A stretch of 64,000 nt of DNA from Alkalicoccus daliensis (GTDB lineage: Bacteria > Bacillota > Bacilli > Bacillales > Salisediminibacteriaceae): the NCBI RefSeq assembly GCF_900103955.1, contig NZ_FNIL01000001.1, forward strand, positions 496,001 to 560,000, written 5' to 3'. Below are positions 1 through 7,177 of the stretch, piece after piece; the first letter of the stretch is position 1, and each line of letters begins with the position of its first letter. The position numbers were made by a program, and so were the translations under genes. The notes under the pieces are model-generated. The model searched no databases, was not told the DNA's origin, and was given only the letters and a program-made list of their open reading frames with translations.

Positions 1-27
1 AACGCTTTGCATTTTAGTCTCTTCCAT
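1..27 (-). CDS. 5' end of a truncated reverse-strand gene
   Basis: An ATG at 27 on the reverse strand follows a good AGGAG ribosome binding site with about 9 bases spacing, and an open frame (MEETKMQSV) runs off the left edge of the window. Nine residues are too few to identify a family. The start-like context is the only support. Confidence 0.4.
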
Positions 28-317
28 CCCTATTATCTCCTCTTCGTTCGAATATTATGACTAATCTTATCACAACTATGCGAGTGCTGAAAACAAAGTT
101 TTAAAATCCTTCTTGACTTTTCTTTATGTAAGCGTTCTCTTTCTCGTGCAGCTCACCGCAGCCGTTATAAATCAGAACTCTTAACATATTAAAGCCTGAA
201 AATAAGCGATTGTAATTAAGAATACCCACTCCGGAAAAGTTTACCGGAGAATAAGAAGAGAAATATCCATCTATATTTACAGGCAGATTTTTCAACTAAA
301 AAAAGCCTGATCATCGG

Positions 318-617
318 TTTGTTGACAGAATAGCTTGTAACAGAAACAATCTTTTACTTTTGTTTACAAAAGAATGGAACGAAAACCGGCGGACGCCTGT
401 TCAGAGAGTGAGTATTGCTCCGCTCGACCAGCAGTCATCATTAGAAAGACCGAGAAGAGGACTTTAAGATCATTTGGCCGGCTGCGGCAATGCTTTCGGT
501 GGTGCAAACGCACACAGTCTCTGAAAGAACGAACTGGGAAGCTCCCGCAGCAAAGTGAGGAAGCAGAGGAGTGCAGTCACGGCCGGTCAATGACAGCGAA
601 GTTTTCTATAATCATTT
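318..617. repeat. Dispersed intergenic repeat family A, copy 1
   Basis: This stretch aligns over about 300 bp with 44019-44325. Shared blocks include a TTTGTTGA(C/T)AGAA(T/A)AGCTTG start, an ACCGGCGGACGCCTGT block, GCTCCGCTCGACCAGCAGT, CTTTAAGATCATTTGG and a GCAGCGAA end. By eye about three quarters of positions agree. It is richer in GC than the flanking DNA. The 5' end has a promoter-like pair (TTGACA at 322-327, 17-base spacer, AACAAT at 345-350). No gene with a ribosome binding site lies in it. The rest of the 28-734 gap shows nothing else apart from a terminator. Confidence 0.75.
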
Positions 618-624
618 ACAGATC

Positions 625-662
625 TAAAAAAAGAAACATCCTCTGCTTTTCAAAGGATGTTT
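625..662 (-). terminator. Terminator of the exonuclease/amtB operon
   Basis: On the reverse strand a 9-bp stem (AAACATCCT with AGGATGTTT) is followed by CTTTTTTT. It lies about 70 bases past the stop codon of the DEDDh exonuclease gene and closes the three-gene operon. Confidence 0.7.
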
Positions 663-734
663 TCAGTAGAAAATCAAAAACAGCTGTAAATTATCATATA
701 CTATAGCTAACTATTCCTATTGCAGAAAGCAGAA

Positions 735-1454
735 TTAATGCCGCTGCTTCGCCAGCTCCGCATATATATCCTTCAGGTTTACGTATCCCTGCTGTTCCAG
801 CAGTCCGACACACTTCAGCCAAAGCTCGCTGGTAATACGTGCATCCGCAAGTGCGTGATGCCTCTCCTCCAGCGCAATGTTCAGAAAATTACAGCAGTCA
901 TCCAAAGCCTGCATATGCTGCATGGACGGGATTAACCTGGTTAGAAATGTCGTATCCAGCAGCCGGTAATCGAATCTTGTTCTGAACAGACTCCACAATG
1001 AGTGGTTCATAAATGCTTTTTCATGACTCGCATGGTGTGCCACGAGGGTATGCCCTTGAATAAAAGACAGAAAATCAGTCAGAACATTTTCTGCTGCAGG
1101 CGCTTCGATCAGTTCCTCCCTTGAAATCCCCGTTAATTCTTTTACTACAAGCGGCGGATCATTCTCAGAATACAGCAGAGAGTAAAATTCTTCTTTTTTT
1201 TCTCCGGAAAGCTTCACAGCGCCTATAGAAAGAATGGTATCCCCTTTTCGTGGAGAAAAACCTGTTGTTTCAATATCAAATACTACGACCGGGAGCTGAT
1301 GAAAGGGAAGTGTCAAATGGTCCCGCTCTTTTTGGGACCGCTGCATCCTTCTTGCATAAGCAACAGCTGCCGCATCCCGGCTGCCTTTCGCATCATAAGC
1401 TGCTCTGCCAGTCAAAGCACCGAGCTGCCTCTTCCAGCGATCGACTACATTCAT
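735..1454 (-). CDS. DEDDh 3'-5' exonuclease (DnaQ/epsilon-like)
   Basis: Predicted soluble nuclease of the DnaQ family that removes nucleotides from 3' ends. The exonuclease motifs are complete: FDIETTG (Exo I), LVAHHASHEKAF (Exo II) and HHALADAR (Exo III with the DEDDh histidine). It has about 239 residues and no polymerase domain, so it is a stand-alone exonuclease rather than the PolC domain. An in-frame start at 1529 exists, but ATG 1454 is preferred: it follows a purine-rich GGAAGAAGAAGG site and overlaps the upstream stop as ATGA, the usual sign of translational coupling. It is the last gene of the amtB operon. Substrate (DNA, RNA or a nucleotide) is unknown. Confidence 0.85.
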   Translation of the reverse strand: MNVVDRWKRQLGALTGRAAYDAKGSRDAAAVAYARRMQRSQKERDHLTLPFHQLPVVVFDIETTGFSPRKGDTILSIGAVKLSGEKKEEFYSLLYSENDPPLVVKELTGISREELIEAPAAENVLTDFLSFIQGHTLVAHHASHEKAFMNHSLWSLFRTRFDYRLLDTTFLTRLIPSMQHMQALDDCCNFLNIALEERHHALADARITSELWLKCVGLLEQQGYVNLKDIYAELAKQRH

Positions 1455-2437
1455 ACCTTCTTCTTCCTTTCTTTCTTCAGGTAATAAGACTGAACCTGGT
1501 CCAGCATTTCTTTTCCGTCCTTCATCCATCTTTTAATCATATTCTTTTCTTCTGTCGTTAAATCATCTAATTTTAAATGATGTACGTACTCGTAGGAGGT
1601 GATATGTTTTGTTTTTTCATGCCTGAATGCTAAAGCTTCTGCAAATGAAGCGTGAAAATGATCCATCTGTGGAAAAACATTGTTCAGCTTTTTCATTCTT
1701 TCTTCTGTTTCCGTAATTTGAAGCCCTTCAATCAGTGCAGCGATTCTTGCAGCATTTACATATGGGAAAAGTACTGCAGTTTTAAAATTAATGAAACCCT
1801 GTTTGTCTGTTAAAATCTGTCCGAAAATATTCCTCCGACGCTGTCTGAATATTGTATTTTCTACTACTTTTAACCGGATAGATTCGCGAAATCTCGCATA
1901 GTTAAACATAACTTCCTTCAAATTTTGATTGCTTTCCTTACTTCCGTATAAGGTTCTGGAATCAAACAGTATCAGGGTATGCCGGATATCTTCCCATTCC
2001 GCTTCCTCAAGCCATCCTTTCACCTGCTCTTCCATGGCTGACTTTGATTTACACCATCGTGGTTCCTCCGCCATTACTTTTCCTTCGCAGGGCTCATATC
2101 CGCATATTTCCATTCCTTTGACAATTTCCTTTCCCAGTCCACGAAAAATAATGTCATCGTCTGCATTGCCTTCATGCACAATTGCGTGGTCCTGATCACT
2201 CCATATTGCCTGCTCTTTTCTTCCGGCGCTTCCCATGATAAAGAAGCTAAACCGAGCAGGAAGATTTCCCTGCTCGGCTTCTATTTGTTGAATCGAGAGC
2301 TGTACAATAGAAGACATCAACGCATCATGAAGTTCGTTTAACTCTTTGTAGGAGTTTGCAGCTTCATTCATGTTTTCGCGCCGCCATGCAGCTAGATCCG
2401 CAAATGATGTGATATTTTCTATTGTTTTTTCAATCAT
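1451..2437 (-). CDS. DUF294-type nucleotidyltransferase-like protein
   Basis: A 328-residue cytosolic protein. The nucleotidyltransferase signature is at about residues 67-90: GSAGRKEQ followed by SDQDHA, the GS-x10-D-x-D arrangement of the GlnD/DUF294 family; a third acidic residue may be the Asp in LILFDSRTLYG. The C-terminal part (FINFKTAVLFPYVNAARIAAL) fits the DUF294 substrate-binding domain. Many relatives carry CBS domains in front; this one does not. It starts two bases after the amtB stop and its end overlaps the exonuclease start, so the three genes are co-translated. By analogy with GlnD it may modify a protein or nucleotide in nitrogen signalling, but the substrate is not known. 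Confidence 0.8.
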   Translation of the reverse strand: MIEKTIENITSFADLAAWRRENMNEAANSYKELNELHDALMSSIVQLSIQQIEAEQGNLPARFSFFIMGSAGRKEQAIWSDQDHAIVHEGNADDDIIFRGLGKEIVKGMEICGYEPCEGKVMAEEPRWCKSKSAMEEQVKGWLEEAEWEDIRHTLILFDSRTLYGSKESNQNLKEVMFNYARFRESIRLKVVENTIFRQRRRNIFGQILTDKQGFINFKTAVLFPYVNAARIAALIEGLQITETEERMKKLNNVFPQMDHFHASFAEALAFRHEKTKHITSYEYVHHLKLDDLTTEEKNMIKRWMKDGKEMLDQVQSYYLKKERKKKV

Positions 2438-2439
2438 AA

Positions 2440-3717
2440 TTAAGCACCCGTTTTTTCTGATTTTTTATTTTCTTCCGGCATGTTTTCCGGGTAGCCGTAG
2501 CTTCCGTGTTCACTCATATCAAGACCGATAAGCTCTTCTTCTTCAGAAACACGAAGTCCGCCCAGCGCTTTGTCGAGTACTTTCAGAATAATAAATGCTA
2601 CTAGGAAAGCGTAAATACCGCAGGCTAATACACTGATCAGCTGTACGCCAAGCTGTGAGAATCCACCGCCGTAAAACAGTCCAGCCTGTCCGCCGTTCAT
2701 TTCCGCAAGTTCAGTGGTTGCAAAGAACCCTGTGGAAAGTGTACCCCATACACCTGCTACACCGTGAACAGATAAAGCGAAAATAGGGTCATCAATTTTG
2801 CTTCTTTCAAAGAATACCATACTGAAGTGAACAATAAATCCTGCAACCAGCCCGATAACTACCGCTGCCCATGGAGCAACAAAAGCTGTCGACGCTGTGA
2901 TTGCTACAAGACCCGCCAGCGCACCGTTCAGCATCGTAGGAATATCATTTTTACCAGTCATAGCAGAAACAATGATCATAGCTGCTACTGCACCGGCGGC
3001 TGCTGCAAGCTGCGTAGTCAGAGCAACATACCCGAAAAATGCTCCATCTACTTCCAGTGTAGAACCACCGTTAAAACCGAACCACCCTACCCATAGAAGC
3101 AATACCCCTAAAGCAGTGTATACCTGGTTGTGACCAGCGATATCGTTGGAAGTACCGTCTTTATTGAATTTACCAATTCGCGGTTTTAAAATGATAGTAG
3201 CTGCCAATGCTGCAGCCGCACCAGTCAAGTGAACTACTGTAGAACCTGCAAAGTCCTGTTTACCAAGGTCGGATAACCATCCGCCCCCCCAGATCCAGTG
3301 TGCGATAACCGGATAGATAAATGCTGAGAAAGCTACTGCAAAGATAATATAAACAGATAATTTCGCTCTTTCTGCAAAACCGCCAAAAGCAATTGTAAGT
3401 GCAATGGCAGCAAATGCTAATTGAAAGACAAAGCTTGTTGTTCCCATCAGGCCGCCGTCTGTAGAAGTTAGGTCACCGTAGAAGAAATCAGAAAGTCCGA
3501 TAAAAGCATTTCCTTCTCCGTATATAAAGCCCCATCCTACTGCCCAGAAAACGAGTGATGCGATTCCTACCGTGAAAATTGTTTTACCTGCAATATGTCC
3601 TGCGTTTTTCATTCGAGTCGAACCCGCTTCAAGGAGAATGAATCCCCCCTGCATTAATAGCACTAATACAAAAGATATCATAATCCATACATTGTTCATT
3701 AAGAACATTTCATCCAT
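2440..3717 (-). CDS. amtB: Ammonium transporter AmtB/NrgA
   Basis: Inner-membrane channel of the Amt/Mep/Rh family, 425 residues with about 11 hydrophobic segments. Family signatures are present: VVHLTGAAAAL with the first pore histidine, GWFGFNGGS, and SVHGVAGVWGTL with the second pore histidine. The cytosolic tail (after about residue 390) is acidic. The start at 3717 follows AAGGAG. In Bacillus subtilis the equivalent gene nrgA is followed by the PII gene glnK (nrgB); here the next genes encode a GlnD-like DUF294 protein and an exonuclease, and no PII gene is visible. A TnrA-type box lies upstream, so expression under nitrogen limitation is expected. Confidence 0.96.
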   Translation of the reverse strand: MDEMFLMNNVWIMISFVLVLLMQGGFILLEAGSTRMKNAGHIAGKTIFTVGIASLVFWAVGWGFIYGEGNAFIGLSDFFYGDLTSTDGGLMGTTSFVFQLAFAAIALTIAFGGFAERAKLSVYIIFAVAFSAFIYPVIAHWIWGGGWLSDLGKQDFAGSTVVHLTGAAAALAATIILKPRIGKFNKDGTSNDIAGHNQVYTALGVLLLWVGWFGFNGGSTLEVDGAFFGYVALTTQLAAAAGAVAAMIIVSAMTGKNDIPTMLNGALAGLVAITASTAFVAPWAAVVIGLVAGFIVHFSMVFFERSKIDDPIFALSVHGVAGVWGTLSTGFFATTELAEMNGGQAGLFYGGGFSQLGVQLISVLACGIYAFLVAFIILKVLDKALGGLRVSEEEELIGLDMSEHGSYGYPENMPEENKKSEKTGA

Positions 3718-3778
3718 CGTGCTTCACGCTCCTTGATTTTTTTTGCTGTCAGCTTATTTGCCAACTGCTATGTCCTTT

Positions 3779-3829
3779 AGTATACCGGCTGAATTTTCTG
3801 ACACAATAAAATTGTCAGATTATTTGACA
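3779..3829 (-). promoter_or_regulatory. amtB promoter with TnrA/GlnR box
   Basis: TGTCAGATTATTTGACA at 3813-3829 fits the TnrA/GlnR consensus TGTNA-N7-TNACA at every fixed position. Reading towards amtB, a -10 TATACT lies at 3784-3779 with a poor -35 (ATTGTG at 3807-3802). The box centre (3821) is then about 49 bases upstream of the predicted start of transcription, the position used for TnrA activation at Bacillus nrgA. A second overlapping TGACA...TGTCA pair (3799-3817) adds symmetry. The rest of the 3830-4269 gap shows no gene. Confidence 0.8.
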
Positions 3830-4269
3830 CGGTATTTAGTAGAGCGTAAGCCTCAGAAAATCTTCTATCGAAGTGGGGACAGCGATGAAAACGAATTCAT
3901 TTATTTCCTATTAAAATATTTCTTTTTCTATTATTTATAATAATAAAATCATTTTCTTTCGGCAGTTCTCCTATTAATCGCACGTATTGGTGATGTGAGT
4001 CTGAAGGAATGCTCCAATTCAATATATTGTCTTTTACCGGTGGAACAGCGGGACTGCATACCGTGAAGATCTCTTTCTCCGGCAATCAACTATTGCTGCA
4101 GTCAGCGGAATTCTTCTATATTAGTAGCTTAATTTAGGAGAAATATAGAATTGCGGTCTTCGAAGCTTTGAAAACAAGTATAGTTTATCCTGTGATTCCC
4201 TACTCTCAGCTGGAAATATATGATATGTTTAAGGGTGAAATTTTTCATTTTTAGAAGGGACAGAAGCTT

Positions 4270-5352
4270 ATGATCAAAGAAATATTCATACTCCGGAGCA
4301 TAGGCTGTCTAAGCATCGTGCTTTTGCACAGCATTCATATAGGAATAGAAACGATGACAATTCGTGAAATGGGAGAACTTGCCGCTATTTTTTTTGATTC
4401 TATTCAAATGATCTTATATTACGGAACTCCCATGTTCATATTTATTTCTGAGTTTTTAATTGCCTATTCCTACCGCACCCGGCCTCTGCCAGATTATTTT
4501 TTAAAGAAAAGATTAAGATATATTCTTATTCCTTTCTTTGTGATGGGAATCTTATACGCTTTACCTTTCTTTTTCCAGGGGATGGAACAGGGTTTTACAA
4601 AAATAGCGCTTAACATTTTTATAGGAGATTATCATGGTTATTTTATTTTAATTATTTTTCAATTTTATTTATTCCATTACTTATTCCATTCTTATTTAAA
4701 ACGATGGAAACCTCAGCTCGTACTTACTATTGCTTTTATTATCAATGCAGGGTACTTAATGTTCTTTAACTTTACACTCCCGCCGGAAAACCTTCCGTAT
4801 GGTACCTATATTTGGGAACGTTTTTACTGGGTGCCGATGCTGGGGTGGGTATTTTATTTTGCTGTAGGTTACTATGCCGGTACTTATTATGAGATGTTTT
4901 CCAAATTAATTTACAAATACCGCTATATTATAATTATCGGTCCCGTAATCACCAGTATGTTAATGCTTACTTTTTATCATTCAGGTTTCCTAACAGTTCA
5001 CAGTTCTAAAAGAACAGACATTCTGGTACATACTATTATGTGCAGCTTTTTTCTGTTTTACCTTACTTCCAGATTGAAACACCTTCCTCCCTTTCTTGAG
5101 CTGATCAGCAGATACTCGTTTGGGATTTATCTTCTTCACTATATTTATATATTCTTTCTGGATGCAATGTTTCAGTTACAGCCAGTATCAATAGGTTTCA
5201 TGTACATTATTGTTTTATTCTTTTTCAGTTTGTTTGCGAGCATTGGCACAATAATAATCGTCAATAAGTGGAAATATGGATACCTGATCATCGGGCAGGT
5301 AGGTGTTCCTTTTCAGCCGGCAAAAAAACCAGCTTCGCAGAATGTGAAATAA
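4270..5352 (+). CDS. Membrane-bound acyltransferase (acyltransferase 3 family)
   Basis: A 360-residue integral membrane protein with about ten hydrophobic segments. The N-terminus (LRSIGCLSIVLLHS) carries the R-x10-H pattern typical of acyltransferase family 3 (OafA/YrhL, IcaC relatives), enzymes that move acetyl or other acyl groups onto surface sugars or lipids. The second half has the expected SRYSFGIYLLHY segment. The start follows AGAAGGGA. No glycan-synthesis genes lie beside it, so the acceptor cannot be inferred. It converges with the serine hydrolase gene on a shared terminator. Confidence 0.8.
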   Translation: MIKEIFILRSIGCLSIVLLHSIHIGIETMTIREMGELAAIFFDSIQMILYYGTPMFIFISEFLIAYSYRTRPLPDYFLKKRLRYILIPFFVMGILYALPFFFQGMEQGFTKIALNIFIGDYHGYFILIIFQFYLFHYLFHSYLKRWKPQLVLTIAFIINAGYLMFFNFTLPPENLPYGTYIWERFYWVPMLGWVFYFAVGYYAGTYYEMFSKLIYKYRYIIIIGPVITSMLMLTFYHSGFLTVHSSKRTDILVHTIMCSFFLFYLTSRLKHLPPFLELISRYSFGIYLLHYIYIFFLDAMFQLQPVSIGFMYIIVLFFFSLFASIGTIIIVNKWKYGYLIIGQVGVPFQPAKKPASQNVK

Positions 5353-5370
5353 TCTGCGAAGCTGGTTTTT
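5322..5370. terminator. Bidirectional terminator between convergent genes
   Basis: A perfect 13-bp inverted repeat (CCAGCTTCGCAGA at 5329-5341, TCTGCGAAGCTGG at 5353-5365) has A7 before it and T5 after it, so it works in both directions. It includes the last codons of the forward acyltransferase and touches the stop of the reverse-strand serine hydrolase. Confidence 0.9.
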
Positions 5371-6439
5371 AATCTTCTCTTCGTTTTGCATCAATTATCA
5401 GCTGGAGCAGCTGAAGCCGCTGCAAGTCATTGACTGAATTTCTATTAAGCTGGAAAGATAATCTGTTGGAATCCACTCTGTGGACAAATACCAGATCCAG
5501 TTCCGGGATAATATCAATGGACTGTCCGTATCTCCCCACAGCGGAATACATATTTAACTCACTGTATGGCGGCTCTGTTGCCACCCACCATAAATAACCA
5601 TAGTCAAATATACTGTTGGAAGGAACTTCTACCTGCGGACTGGTACTCCGCTCCACCCATTCCTCAGGAATAAGCTGCTTTCCTTCCCACTGCCCTTTTT
5701 GAAGGTATAACTGGCCAAATCTCGCCATATCTCTTGCAGACATCCGAAAAAGATACGAAGGATGCCGGGATCTCCGGTTTTCATATTTATAATTGGTATT
5801 CCCCAACTCGAAATCTTCCATCCCAAGCGGTTCTGCTATTCTGGTTTTAAAATGTGAAAACAAATCTTCCTCAAACTGCTGATTATAAATTGTTCCTAAT
5901 ACATTGAAATCCCAGTTATTATAATAATAGTATTCTCCAGGCAGATAACTTCCCCGGCTCGGCCTTGCCATTCTCATCCCCCAGGACTCTTCCCCTGCCG
6001 GAAGATATACTCCTGAAGTAGATGTCATCAGATTAGAAATCGTAGCTTGTTTTTCAATTGTTGTGAGTGGCGTCTGGTCCTCTATTTCATGATCTGCAAG
6101 TGAATCAAACATTCGAAAAGTTCCATTATTAAATTCCATCCCGTATAGTGCAGATAGAAAGCTCTTGCGCACTGAATGGGCATTGGTATTTTTTGAAACA
6201 TCCCCCCAGCTCAGCAGCACCTTCCCTTCAGAAATTACAATTACAGCAGTAGAATTAATTGATTCATAGTAAGTGCGCGCTTGTTCTAATGCTTCCGGGT
6301 TAAATCCTGCTTCCTCTGCTGAATTATGCTGTGCCCAGGATGTCTCTTCAGCGGCTTCTAAAGAATAATATATATACATAAATAATCCCACCAGACTTAA
6401 GATGACAATTATTAACCCCGCTATCAATTTGTTAAACAA
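5369..6439 (-). CDS. Membrane-anchored serine hydrolase (class C beta-lactamase fold)
   Basis: A 356-residue protein with an N-terminal hydrophobic anchor (about residues 7-26), then an extracytoplasmic beta-lactamase/penicillin-binding-like domain. SVRK fits the SxxK nucleophile motif, and YNNWDFN fits the Y-x-N motif about 90 residues on. The family includes beta-lactamase class C, esterases and D-amino peptidases, so the substrate is open; cell-wall peptides are the likely choice. The start is a TTG at 6439 with AGAGG about 10 bases upstream; no in-frame ATG lies close by. Transcribed divergently from the glycine riboswitch. Confidence 0.82.
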   Translation of the reverse strand: MFNKLIAGLIIVILSLVGLFMYIYYSLEAAEETSWAQHNSAEEAGFNPEALEQARTYYESINSTAVIVISEGKVLLSWGDVSKNTNAHSVRKSFLSALYGMEFNNGTFRMFDSLADHEIEDQTPLTTIEKQATISNLMTSTSGVYLPAGEESWGMRMARPSRGSYLPGEYYYYNNWDFNVLGTIYNQQFEEDLFSHFKTRIAEPLGMEDFELGNTNYKYENRRSRHPSYLFRMSARDMARFGQLYLQKGQWEGKQLIPEEWVERSTSPQVEVPSNSIFDYGYLWWVATEPPYSELNMYSAVGRYGQSIDIIPELDLVFVHRVDSNRLSFQLNRNSVNDLQRLQLLQLIIDAKRRED

Positions 6440-6511
6440 AACCGATCATCCTCTACTGACTCTGCTAAGATAAATATAACAGATGCCTACCCGTGAAGCC
6501 AGAGCATTCTC

Positions 6512-6540
6512 TTGACTAACCAGCAGAAAGCTGATAAATT
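6512..6540 (+). promoter_or_regulatory. Promoter of the glycine riboswitch transcript
   Basis: TTGACT at 6512-6517, a 17-base spacer and TAAATT at 6535-6540 form a good sigma-A-type promoter. Transcription would begin near 6547, just upstream of the aptamer. Confidence 0.65.
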
Positions 6541-6559
6541 GTTTTCACAACTGAAAAAG

Positions 6560-6659
6560 CTGCGATGAAAACTGTGGGGTCACTACAGCGGGAGCATCTT
6601 CTGGAGAGACTGCATCTGCAGCGCCGAAGGGTTCACAATCTCAGGCAAATGTACAGAAG
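6560..6659 (+). ncRNA. Glycine riboswitch aptamer (single aptamer)
   Basis: The conserved glycine aptamer core is readable in order: GGAGAG (6603-6608), a CTGC/GCAG hairpin, GCGCCGAAGG (6621-6630), then TCTCAGGCAAA (6639-6649) and ACAGAAGG. The closing stem P1 is CTTCTG (6598-6603) with CAGAAG (6654-6659). Only one full core is seen; the segment 6570-6597 with a small CTGT/ACAG hairpin may be a remnant of a partner. Two terminators follow at once. The first downstream genes are the ACT-domain and DUF711 genes, not the glycine cleavage operon. Confidence 0.82.
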
Positions 6660-6660
6660 G

Positions 6661-6686
6661 AATAAGACGTCACTGTCTTATTTTTT
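6661..6686 (+). terminator. First riboswitch terminator
   Basis: AATAAGAC (6661-6668) pairs with GTCTTATT (6675-6682) and runs into six Ts. It begins two bases after the P1 stem of the glycine aptamer, the right place for ligand-controlled termination. Confidence 0.75.
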
Positions 6687-6694
6687 ATGTGTAG

Positions 6695-6724
6695 AGATTG
6701 GTATAGCAGCCAATCTATTTTTTT
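6695..6724 (+). terminator. Second tandem terminator
   Basis: AGATTGG (6695-6701) pairs with CCAATCT (6710-6716), followed by A and eight Ts. It lies nine bases after the first terminator, so a transcript must pass both to reach the ACT-domain gene. The stretch 6725-6885 shows no gene. Confidence 0.7.
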
Positions 6725-6885
6725 GTGTTTTTTTAGGATTTACTGCGCTTTTAGTTCTTGATGAAACCTGTTTAAGCACACAATACAATAACAGAGCCAT
6801 GTTTACAGGTAATTAAATAGGCAGTTAGAGAAGCGCCTTTACCAGCAGTTAGTTTTATAATCTATTTAGGAAAGAAGGAATTAGA

Positions 6886-7161
6886 ATGCCGAATAATCGA
6901 GCAGTTTTAAGTGTCGTAGGAAAAGACCAGGTCGGTATAATCGCAAAAGTTACAGCGGTTCTTGCAGATAATAATGTGAACGTTCTTGATATTTCTCAGA
7001 CAATTCTCCAGGACTTTTTTACAATGATGATGCTTATAGAAATTAAAGATAAAGAATCTCTGGAAGAACTGCACGCCGCACTTGATCCGGTAAGAAATGA
7101 AATGGGCTTAAAAATAGATATGCAGCGGGAAGAGATCTTCCAGTCAATGCACCGAATTTAA
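6886..7161 (+). CDS. ACT domain protein (UPF0237 family)
   Basis: A 91-residue protein made of a single ACT fold: [21 protein letters not shown] at the start, then VLDISQTIL and the FTMMMLIEI strand. The DxxGI-x-A-x-V pattern is the usual amino-acid contact region of ACT domains, and GcvR-like glycine-responsive ACT proteins share it. ACT proteins of this size are usually encoded directly before UPF0210/DUF711 proteins, as here (the next gene starts 16 bases after this stop). It probably binds a small effector, perhaps an amino acid, and regulates its partner. The start follows AAAGAAGGA. A glycine riboswitch lies upstream, suggesting glycine as the effector; that is inference. Confidence 0.88.
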   Translation: MPNNRAVLSVVGKDQVGIIAKVTAVLADNNVNVLDISQTILQDFFTMMMLIEIKDKESLEELHAALDPVRNEMGLKIDMQREEIFQSMHRI

Positions 7162-7177
7162 AGGAGTGACACGGAAT

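Noticed and set aside
101-295. 64-codon reverse frame near the left edge
   Set aside because: Starts with TTG without a ribosome binding site and shows no conserved features.
374-706. 110-codon forward frame with Cys- and Arg-rich product
   Set aside because: It lies over repeat family A; the same odd frame is open in the second copy at 44022-44213, there is no ribosome binding site, and the composition follows the repeat, not a protein.
3743-4085. Two short frames (forward 65 and reverse 62 codons) before amtB
   Set aside because: They cover the TnrA box/promoter region and AT-rich spacer, with no ribosome binding site.
6565-6816. 83-codon forward frame upstream of the ACT gene
   Set aside because: It runs through the glycine aptamer and both terminators; the RNA features explain the sequence.
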